DNA of 41,353 bases from positions 1-41,353 of the forward strand of contig JAIXWR010000027.1 in the NCBI GenBank assembly GCA_027491155.1. The letters are read 5' to 3'. The position numbers were made by a program, and so were the translations under genes. The DNA is from Verrucomicrobiaceae bacterium. Lineage in GTDB: Bacteria; Verrucomicrobiota; Verrucomicrobiia; Verrucomicrobiales; Akkermansiaceae. Positions 25,091 through 31,323 of the stretch are shown here, piece by piece (the stretch's first letter is position 1; the number at the start of each line of letters is the position of its first letter). Below the pieces are notes generated by a model. The model did not search any database. It saw only the letters and a program-made list of their open reading frames with translations, and was not told where the DNA came from.

Positions 25091-26155
25091 ATGGGACTCC
25101 TGGACTTCATCAAAGGCGAGCTGCTTGAAATCATCGAGTGGCAGGACGATTCGCGCGACACCATCGCCTGGCGCTTCCCCGACGACGACAAGGCGATCAA
25201 GAACGGCGCCCAGCTCATCGCCCGCGAAAGCCAAGTCGCGCAGTTCGTCTATCTCGGCCAGTTCGGCGACACCTTCGGCCCCGGCAAGCACACGCTGACC
25301 ACCGACAACATCCCGGTGCTTACCCGCCTCAAGGGCTGGAAATACGGCTTCCAGTCGCCCTTCAAGGCCGACGTCTATTTCGTCAACACCCGGCTCTTCA
25401 CCGGCAACAAGTGGGGCACCGCGAATCCCATCATGCTGCGCGACGCCGACCTCGGCGTGGTCCGCGCCCGTGCTTACGGAACCTACGACTTCCGCGTCGT
25501 CAACGTGCAGACCTTCCTCAAGGAGGTTGCCGGCTCCGACCACGACTTCCGCGTCGACGAGTTCGCCGACACCATGCGCTCGCGCATCGTCAGCATCTTC
25601 TCCGACGCCCTCGCCAATGCCCAGGTCCCGGTCTTCGACGTCGCCACCCGCTACACCGAACTCGGCGACGCGCTGATGCCGCTGATCAACCCGGTGATCT
25701 CCGCCAAATACGGCATCGAGGTCGCTTCCTTCGTGGTCGAGAACGTGAGCGTTCCGCCCGAAGTCGAGGAAGCCATCGACAAGCGTTCCGCCATGTCGGC
25801 CATCGGCAACCTCAACGATTACGTGAAATACCAGATGGCGCAGGGCATGGCCGCCGGCGGCGGTGGCGGTGCGGCCGGCATGGCCAGCGAACTGGCGGTC
25901 GGCTTCGCCGTGGCCAAGGAACTCATGCAACAGGGCGGACTCGCCGGCGGCACTCCGCCGCCGCTGCCCGGTGCTCCCGCCGCCGCGGCTCAGGCGAACC
26001 CCGACATCCTCGACCCCGCCACCGTCGCCCGCATGCTCGGCGTGTCGGAGGCCGACGTGATGGCCGAGATCGAAGGCGGCACCCTGCCGGCGAAAAAGAT
26101 CGGCTCCAGCTACCGCGTGACCCGCTCCGCGCTCGACGCCTTCCTCGCCCAGTAG
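25091..26155 (+). CDS. SPFH-domain protein with C-terminal excisionase-like HTH
   Basis: 354 aa. Residues about 1-240 form the SPFH (virion core protein/YdjI-like) fold: MGLLDFIKGELLEIIEW, a beta-rich middle with GPGKHTLTTDNIPVLT, and YGIEVASFVVENVSVPPEVEEAIDKR leading into a helix. A Gly/Ala/Pro linker (about 255-300) follows. Residues about 304-354 match the HTH_17/excisionase type: LDPATVARMLGVSEADVMAEIEGG, then LPAKKIGSSYRVTRSALDAFL. In B. subtilis, YdjI acts with YdjG/YdjH and PspA in membrane stress; here the C-terminal DNA-binding-like domain replaces the zinc ribbon. The partner gene at 26226 follows after 70 bp. Confidence 0.85.
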   Translation: MGLLDFIKGELLEIIEWQDDSRDTIAWRFPDDDKAIKNGAQLIARESQVAQFVYLGQFGDTFGPGKHTLTTDNIPVLTRLKGWKYGFQSPFKADVYFVNTRLFTGNKWGTANPIMLRDADLGVVRARAYGTYDFRVVNVQTFLKEVAGSDHDFRVDEFADTMRSRIVSIFSDALANAQVPVFDVATRYTELGDALMPLINPVISAKYGIEVASFVVENVSVPPEVEEAIDKRSAMSAIGNLNDYVKYQMAQGMAAGGGGGAAGMASELAVGFAVAKELMQQGGLAGGTPPPLPGAPAAAAQANPDILDPATVARMLGVSEADVMAEIEGGTLPAKKIGSSYRVTRSALDAFLAQ

Positions 26156-26225
26156 CGTGGCCGCGGCATCCCTGCCCCTCGCAGCTTTAGCGAAGTGGGG
26201 TGGCCGCAAGCCTTTGCCCACCGTC

Positions 26226-27422
26226 ATGGAGACGTCTGAACCCGTGGACGAAGCGGCCGGCCCGCCGCTCGAGGTCCCGCGCAAGCGCATGCCGCCCCCG
26301 CTCCCGGGCGAACGCGGCGTGGCGGCGGAGGTGCGTTCGCTGGAAAGGCATGTCTGCCCCGAATGCGGCGGCAAGGGCGAGTGGGACCCCGGCAAGGCGG
26401 AGCTGGTTTGTCCCTACTGCGGCAACCACTTCGAACGCATCGGTCCGCCGCCGATGCCCGATTCCATCGTCGAGCACGACCTCGACGAAACCCTCGCCCG
26501 CCTCGGCGAAGGCGGCCACACGGTCAACTCCGCCGAACGCCGCGTGCAGTGCAACAACTGCCACGCCGTCATCGTCCGCAGCGCAGAGACCGTCGCGCAG
26601 CACTGCGACTTCTGCGGCTCGCCGGAGCTGCTCGACTACCAGGACATCGCCAGCCCGATTTCCCCGGAGTCGCTGCTCCCCGCCATCGTCTCGCAGGAAA
26701 AAGCCTACCACGCGCTGAAAGCCTTCCTCGCCTCGAAGTGGTTCGCGCCGAACGACCTCAAGCGCCGCAACCTGATCGACCGGATCCACCGCGTCTATCT
26801 GCCCTACTGGACCTTCGACGCCTCCGCGGAGTGCCCGTGGACGGCCGAAAGCGGCACCTACTACTACGTCAACGTGACCAGCCGCGATTCGCAGGGCCGG
26901 ACCGTCACCCGCCGGGAACGCCGCGTGAAATGGCGGCCCGCCAGCGGCCATGTCTCGACCTGGTTCGACGACATCGTGGTCTCCGGCTCGCGCGGTCTCG
27001 ACATCGATCTCCTCAAGCACCTCGAGCCCTTCCCGACCAAGGAACTCGTTCCCTACGAGACCCGCTTCGTCTCCGGCTGGCAGGTCGAACACTACCAGGT
27101 CCCGCTCCTCGATGCCGCGCGCAACGGCTTCGGCACCATGGAGGGCATCCTCCGTGAAATGTGTGGCCGCGAGGTCCCCGGCGACACCTACCGGAACCTG
27201 CAAATCTATCCCGCCTTCTCGAACAAGACCTTCAAGCACATCCTCGTCCCGATCTGGCTGCTCGCCTACCAGTACCGCGGCAAGACCTGGCAAGGCGCCG
27301 TCAATGCCGTCACCGGCATCGCCCACGCCCGCTTCCCGCTCAGCGCGTGGAAGGTCGCGTTCGTCACGCTGCTGGTGATCATCGTGGTGGCGTTGATCGC
27401 CCTGGCGGCGAACGCGAAGTAG
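26226..27422 (+). CDS. Membrane-anchored double zinc-ribbon protein (YdjG-like partner of SPFH)
   Basis: 398 aa from ATG 26226; upstream in-frame GTG (26157) is possible but the ATG gives a more typical N-terminus. Two zinc ribbons: CPECGG ... CPYCG (about 44 and 62) and CNNCH ... CDFCG (about 109 and 127). Next come a helical region and a beta-rich domain (about 195-345, with YLPYWTFDASAE and WRPASGHVSTWFDD). One C-terminal membrane segment (about 374-396, KVAFVTLLVIIVVALIALAA) ends with a short polar tail. A zinc-ribbon membrane partner beside an SPFH protein matches the YdjG-YdjI pairing of Bacillus; here no PspA or YdjH is seen nearby. The stop overlaps the repeat starting at 27421. Confidence 0.82.
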   Translation: METSEPVDEAAGPPLEVPRKRMPPPLPGERGVAAEVRSLERHVCPECGGKGEWDPGKAELVCPYCGNHFERIGPPPMPDSIVEHDLDETLARLGEGGHTVNSAERRVQCNNCHAVIVRSAETVAQHCDFCGSPELLDYQDIASPISPESLLPAIVSQEKAYHALKAFLASKWFAPNDLKRRNLIDRIHRVYLPYWTFDASAECPWTAESGTYYYVNVTSRDSQGRTVTRRERRVKWRPASGHVSTWFDDIVVSGSRGLDIDLLKHLEPFPTKELVPYETRFVSGWQVEHYQVPLLDAARNGFGTMEGILREMCGREVPGDTYRNLQIYPAFSNKTFKHILVPIWLLAYQYRGKTWQGAVNAVTGIAHARFPLSAWKVAFVTLLVIIVVALIALAANAK

Positions 27423-27526
27423 CGGAACGACTGCGTCGTTCCGGCTGGCGGCGGCCCGATTGATGGTCCGTGCCCGTATAACCTCATACTGGCCCTTCCT
27501 CGCCGGAGCGACGCAGTCGTTCCGCT
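27421..27526. repeat. 25-bp inverted repeat pair upstream of trmD
   Basis: AGCGGAACGACTGCGTCGTT plus CCGGC at 27421-27445 is repeated inverted at 27502-27526 with one mismatch. Each arm is itself a hairpin (GGAACGAC/GTCGTTCC, 3-nt loop). The first arm begins inside the stop codon of the zinc-ribbon gene. This REP-like pair may act as a transcription end signal or RNA stabiliser. The 27423-27841 gap otherwise holds the trmD fragment and a short AT-richer stretch. Confidence 0.8.
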
Positions 27527-27591
27527 ACCTCCCGCGCCCCGAAAAATTTCGCGTCCCTTCGCGCCGATTCACGGTTAAGAAGCTCCCGCCG

Positions 27592-27672
27592 ATGCGCATC
27601 GACATCCTCACCCTCTTCCCCGAGATCGCCCTCGCTCCGCTGAGCGAAAGCATCATCCAGCGCGCCCGCGCC
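27592..27672 (+). pseudogene. trmD: Truncated trmD 5' fragment
   Basis: 27 codons (MRIDILTLFPEIALAPLSES then IIQRARA) identical in protein sequence to the start of intact trmD at 29742, with one silent difference (GCT for GCC, Ala). After 27672 the frame runs into unrelated sequence and stops at 27798 (68 codons total). It keeps the presumed original upstream region of trmD and is probably non-functional. Confidence 0.85.
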
Positions 27673-27841
27673 GGGGGGCGGGAATGTCGGCCGTTCCGCC
27701 GCCCAGCAGCTTGTCTTTTCCTCGCCAAAGCCTTGTCCTTACGGTCGATTACCTCCTCCAATTTTTCCCATCGAGTCTTCCAGCTCAGATACAAATGAGC
27801 ATCTCATCCCGCATCGCCGCCAGCTTTACTGAATACCGAAC

Positions 27842-29554
27842 ATGACCGAAGGCCCACAGATGGACAAAAAATCCGTCCTTTGTTTTGCTAACCCCGACAA
27901 GGTGGCTTGGAAGGAATTGGCCAAAGACTGTGTTGCGTTCGCGAACACACGTGGGGGGAAACTAGTTTTCGGCATCGAAGACGGGGAAAGCGAACCGCCT
28001 CCAGATCAGCGGATCGGCAACGAGTGGATCAACCGGGTTCAGAAGCGCATTTCAGAAACCACCGTTGCGGTCGCTTTGGCCGCCGAATTGATTCCACATT
28101 CCAATGGTGGCACGACACTGGCTGTCACGGTCCATGCGAACAGGCAGTCCATCGCCGCCACCACGGACGGGCGCTATTACTATCGCGTCGGCGATACCAG
28201 TGTACCGGTCATGCCAGACACCCTCCCGAGGCTCCTCGCGGAGAAAGACATGTTCGTGTGGGAGATCCAGACTACCCGCAAGGTGCCACGCCACCGGATT
28301 GACCCAGAGAAACTCAGCGCCTTTCTCGCCGCAGTGCGCGCCTCCGATAGAGTATCTGACTTCGTGAAGGACAAGACCACGGCGGAGATTCTCGATCACT
28401 ATTTTTTCACGAAAGGAGACCACCTGACCAATTTGGGAATCCTCTGGCTCGGCGAGCGGGAGGATCGCGCCCTGCTCCGTCACGCACCCGTCATCCAATT
28501 CATCAAATACGATGCTCAGGAACGAAAGGTCCGCAAGCTGGCTTGGGATGACTATTCGAAGAATCCGTTAGAGCTCATCGAGGCTGTATGGCGGGAGATT
28601 CCCGAATGGCGAGAGTTCACAGAGTTCCCTGACGGCATGTTCCGGAAGTCCGTGCCTCACTACGAGGAAGTCGTCGTTCGCGAGCTTCTGGCAAACGCTC
28701 TTGTCCACCGCCCCTACACCACCGCCGGTGACATCTTCATCAACCTCTTTCCGGACTATCTTGAGATTCACAATCCCGGACGCCTCCCCCTCGGAGTGAC
28801 GCCGGCGAACATCCTCCATCAGACTGTCCGCAGGAATGACCACCTCGCCAAAGTATTCTATGATCTGAAACTCATGGAGCGCGAGGGCTCCGGATATGAC
28901 CGGATTTACGAAGCGCAGCTCGCCCATGCGAAGCCACTACCGGAACCTCGGGAGGAGGACGACCGTGTCGTCGTCAAGGTTTCGCGGACGATCTTGAAAC
29001 CTGAGATCCTCGATTTTTTGGCCAATGCCGACCAGCAACTTGGCCTGCGCTTGCGGGAACGTATTGCTCTGGGTCTCGTAGCCCAGCATGGCAGCTTAAC
29101 CGCTTTGGAATTCTCCCGAATTCTCGATCTCCCTGGCGAAGCGAGGATCCGCGATTGGCTCGGTTCCCTGATTGAGCGCGACGTTATTGTTTCCAAGGGG
29201 AAGACACGTGCCACCAGTTACTCGATCCAGCCCGACTTCCTCAGGAATTCAGGATTCTCGGGGACGACCACCCTCAAGACCATCGAGCCCCACCGGCTCA
29301 GGGAATTGCTGCTGGTCGATCTTTCCACTCACTCGCCCGATGCCGCCAGCAGTTCGCAGATCGGCCAGATTCACCAGCGGATCGGATTGGAAATCCGCCG
29401 CTATCCGATTAAATCGACGCTCGATGAAATGCGGGCCGAAGGCTTGGTCGATACGACCAGCGGTGGCCGTCACACCGCATATTTTCTGACCCCTGCCGGA
29501 CGGCTCCTGCTAAAACCGACTTCTTGGGCAAATAAACCTCCAAATCGGGTTTGA
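27842..29554 (+). CDS. AlbA_2 (Schlafen-like) / HATPase_c_4 protein
   Basis: 570 aa (in-frame ATG at 27860 is an alternative). AlbA_2 domain (about 1-115): CVAFANTRGGKLVFGIEDG is the clear signature, but the usual N-terminal E-S-x-x-x-E-F-K motif is replaced by KKSVLCFANPDK. The middle region (about 125-275) leads to a RecG-C/HATPase_c_4 ATP-binding domain (about 278-370): ELLANALVHRPYT with the N-box Asn, LEIHNPGRLPLG, and EREGSGYDRIYEA. Winged-helix-like segments follow to the end. Relatives are described as ATP-binding putative regulators, and Schlafen-type proteins occur in defence loci; function here is unproven. Codon use is less GC-biased than neighbours and includes free TTA, TTG and AAT. 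It sits alone between trmD copies, so it is likely horizontally acquired. Confidence 0.85.
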   Translation: MTEGPQMDKKSVLCFANPDKVAWKELAKDCVAFANTRGGKLVFGIEDGESEPPPDQRIGNEWINRVQKRISETTVAVALAAELIPHSNGGTTLAVTVHANRQSIAATTDGRYYYRVGDTSVPVMPDTLPRLLAEKDMFVWEIQTTRKVPRHRIDPEKLSAFLAAVRASDRVSDFVKDKTTAEILDHYFFTKGDHLTNLGILWLGEREDRALLRHAPVIQFIKYDAQERKVRKLAWDDYSKNPLELIEAVWREIPEWREFTEFPDGMFRKSVPHYEEVVVRELLANALVHRPYTTAGDIFINLFPDYLEIHNPGRLPLGVTPANILHQTVRRNDHLAKVFYDLKLMEREGSGYDRIYEAQLAHAKPLPEPREEDDRVVVKVSRTILKPEILDFLANADQQLGLRLRERIALGLVAQHGSLTALEFSRILDLPGEARIRDWLGSLIERDVIVSKGKTRATSYSIQPDFLRNSGFSGTTTLKTIEPHRLRELLLVDLSTHSPDAASSSQIGQIHQRIGLEIRRYPIKSTLDEMRAEGLVDTTSGGRHTAYFLTPAGRLLLKPTSWANKPPNRV

Positions 29555-29634
29555 ATCACAATTTTGGACATGGATTTTGCAAATAAAATGCTGATTTTCA
29601 AAGATTTACAAATTCGAATTCCTTGGCAAATAAA
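29528..29634 (+). repeat. Three GCAAATAAA direct repeats
   Basis: GCAAATAAA at 29528-29536, 29579-29587 and 29626-29634, spaced 51 and 47 bp. The first is in the last codons of the AlbA_2 gene and the others are in AT-rich sequence before trmD. A palindrome AATTCGAATT lies at 29611-29620. These could be binding sites for a recombination or regulatory protein. Confidence 0.7.
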
Positions 29635-29660
29635 TCGCACCCGGCTGCATTTCGACACGT

Positions 29661-29689
29661 TTGGTTCCCCATTCCCGGCCTCCTATACA
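29661..29689 (+). promoter_or_regulatory. Possible promoter for relocated trmD
   Basis: TTGGTT (29661-29666) and TATACA (29684-29689) are 17 bp apart, with the start of trmD 52 bp downstream. Matches are moderate (3/6 and 4/6). If real, the island supplies the promoter of the intact gene. Confidence 0.35.
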
Positions 29690-29741
29690 GCCCTCCACTG
29701 ACCTCCAGAACCTGACCAAGCCCGAGAGACGCGACACCAAC

Positions 29742-30413
29742 ATGCGCATCGACATCCTCACCCTCTTCCCCGAGATCGCCCTCGCCCCGCTGAGCGAAAG
29801 CATCATCCAGCGCGCCCGCGCCGCCGGGTTGGTGGAGATTTTCGCCCACAACATCCGCGACTGGTCGACCGACAAGCACAAGCGCACCGACGACACCCTC
29901 TGCGGCGGCGGCCAGGGGATGCTGATGATGCCCGGGCCGATTTTCGCGGCGATCGAGGAACTCCGCACGCCGGACTCGAAGGTCGTGCTGATGACCCCGC
30001 AGGGAAAGGTCTTCAAGCAGGCCATCGCGAAGGAACTGTCGAAGGAAAAGCACCTGATCCTGCTCTGCGGCCACTACGAAGGCGTGGACCACCGGGTCAT
30101 CGAGCAGCTCGTCGATCTCGAACTCTCGATCGGCGACTACGTCCTCACCAACGGAGCCATCGCCGCCGCGGTGGTCACCGATGCCATCGTCCGCCTCCTT
30201 CCCGGAGCCCTCGGCGACGAACGCTCGCACCAGGAGGAATCCTTCTCCGATCCCAACCTGTTAGAAGCTCCCGCCTACACCCGCCCGATCGATTTCCGCG
30301 GCCTGAAAGTCCCCGACGTCCTGATCTCCGGCCACCACGCGAAGATCGAGGCGTGGAAGAAGGAGCAGGCGCTGGAGCGCACCAAACGCAACCGGCCGGA
30401 CCTGCTGGGTTAG
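29742..30413 (+). CDS. trmD: tRNA (guanine37-N1)-methyltransferase
   Basis: 223 aa from ATG 29742; further upstream in-frame sequence is not conserved-looking. Typical SPOUT trefoil-knot motifs: MRIDILTLFPE, DDTLCGGGQGMLM (about 50-62), LLCGHYEGVDHRV (about 107-119), and SIGDYVLTNGAIAAAVV (about 128-144) forming the SAM-binding knot, plus DVLISGHHAKIEAWKK (about 188-203). The enzyme places m1G at position 37 of tRNAs reading CNN/UNN codons, preventing frameshifts, and is usually essential. It is intact here despite the island before it. The usual rpsP-rimM-trmD-rplS operon is not present; trmD stands alone and its stop overlaps the stop of the convergent AraC gene by 2 bp (30411-30412). Confidence 0.96.
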   Translation: MRIDILTLFPEIALAPLSESIIQRARAAGLVEIFAHNIRDWSTDKHKRTDDTLCGGGQGMLMMPGPIFAAIEELRTPDSKVVLMTPQGKVFKQAIAKELSKEKHLILLCGHYEGVDHRVIEQLVDLELSIGDYVLTNGAIAAAVVTDAIVRLLPGALGDERSHQEESFSDPNLLEAPAYTRPIDFRGLKVPDVLISGHHAKIEAWKKEQALERTKRNRPDLLG

Positions 30414-31225
30414 CCCGCCTCCTGACGCCGCCGGTATTCCCGCGGCGAGCGGCCGGTGACTTGCTTGAACACTCGCGAAAAGTAGGCCTCGTCGCAGAAG
30501 CCGAGGGTGCGGGCGATCTCGGCGGATTTCAGGTCGGTGGAATCGAGCATCCGCGCCGCGAGGTTCACCACGTGCAGGCGGTGGTAGCGGTGAGGCGCGG
30601 TGCCGGCATGCTCCTTGAACTTTCTACGAAAGGTCTCGTAGTTCATGCCCAGCTCGCGCGCGGCCTTTTCCGCCCCGCCTTCCGGCCTCGACAGCATGCG
30701 GCAGGCATCGGCGAACCACGCCGCACCCGCTGTCGGCGAAAGCTCCGGGTCCCCCGTCCCGCCCACGGCGGCGGCGAGCAACTGCTGGAACTCGCACAGG
30801 CGGACCAGCGCCGGGGATCTGGTGTCCGACATCGCGCGCTTGAACTCCGCCAGCCAGCCCTCCGGATCCGCCAGGCGGCCGGTGGGACGTGCCGGATCGA
30901 GCAGCCCCTGCGCCCGCCAGGTCTCGAACACCGGACCTTCGAACATCGCGTAAACCTCGTCCCAACCCCCCGGCCGGACCGGCCGGTAGTAGTGGCCGAG
31001 ATCCGGGAAAACCAGAATCCAGTCTCCCGCTCCGACACTGCGTTCCCGCCCGGATTCGTCCTCGTAGTGCCCCTCTCCCCGCGTGATGACGACCAGCGCG
31101 TAGCGGCGGAGGTATCGAAACCGCGACATCTTACCGCCGGAGCCGACCACCTCTCCGATTTCCACCAGGCTGCCGAGCGGGGACTGCACCTGCTCCGACC
31201 AAATCTTCCAATGGCGATCCTCCAT
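30410..31225 (-). CDS. AraC-family transcriptional regulator
   Basis: 271 aa from the ATG at 31225; an earlier in-frame start at 31333 would overlap the divergent gene and is less likely. The N-terminal half is a cupin-like ligand domain (YALVVITRGEGHYEDESG, then GDWILVFPDLGHYYRP). The C-terminal pair of HTH motifs follows, with KSAEIARTLGFCDEAYFSRV and FKQVTGRSPREYRRRQ in the second. AraC-type proteins bind direct-repeat half-sites. It is divergent from the cytochrome/DUF1501 pair, and a direct repeat CAAGTTT spaced 20 bp lies between them (31263-31296), so it probably controls that pair, itself or both (inference). Confidence 0.92.
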   Translation of the reverse strand: MEDRHWKIWSEQVQSPLGSLVEIGEVVGSGGKMSRFRYLRRYALVVITRGEGHYEDESGRERSVGAGDWILVFPDLGHYYRPVRPGGWDEVYAMFEGPVFETWRAQGLLDPARPTGRLADPEGWLAEFKRAMSDTRSPALVRLCEFQQLLAAAVGGTGDPELSPTAGAAWFADACRMLSRPEGGAEKAARELGMNYETFRRKFKEHAGTAPHRYHRLHVVNLAARMLDSTDLKSAEIARTLGFCDEAYFSRVFKQVTGRSPREYRRRQEAG

Positions 31226-31262
31226 CTGATAATACTTTCGGGTGATACGATCCCAGAATCCA

Positions 31263-31296
31263 CAAGTTTTCTCGCGAATCTCCAAGTTTCGCGCGA
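31263..31296 (+). promoter_or_regulatory. Candidate AraC-type operator, direct repeat
   Basis: CAAGTTTTCTCGCGA (31263-31277) and CAAGTTTCGCGCGA (31283-31296) start 20 bp apart, close to two helical turns, in the 98-bp divergent region between the regulator and the cytochrome-like gene. This layout fits AraC half-sites. Confidence 0.45.
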
Positions 31297-31323
31297 TGGA
31301 AATCTCCCCGGTCCTGCCGTAGC

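Larger units (their letters stand above)
27592..29741 (+). mobile_element. Island between duplicated trmD 5' ends
   Basis: An 81-bp direct repeat of the trmD start (27592-27672 and 29742-29822, 80 of 81 identical) bounds a 2150-bp unit: one repeat copy plus 2069 bp of unique sequence. Unique DNA has lower GC, by rough count 55-57% in the gene and about 30% at 29560-29640, against 65-70% around it. It holds one gene. No integrase, transposase or terminal inverted repeat was seen, so the mechanism is unknown. Upstream of the two ATGs the sequences do not match. Confidence 0.7.

Noticed and set aside
27423-29741. Integrase, transposase or tRNA attachment gene for the island
   Set aside because: No such coding region or tRNA was found on either strand, so no recombinase is claimed.
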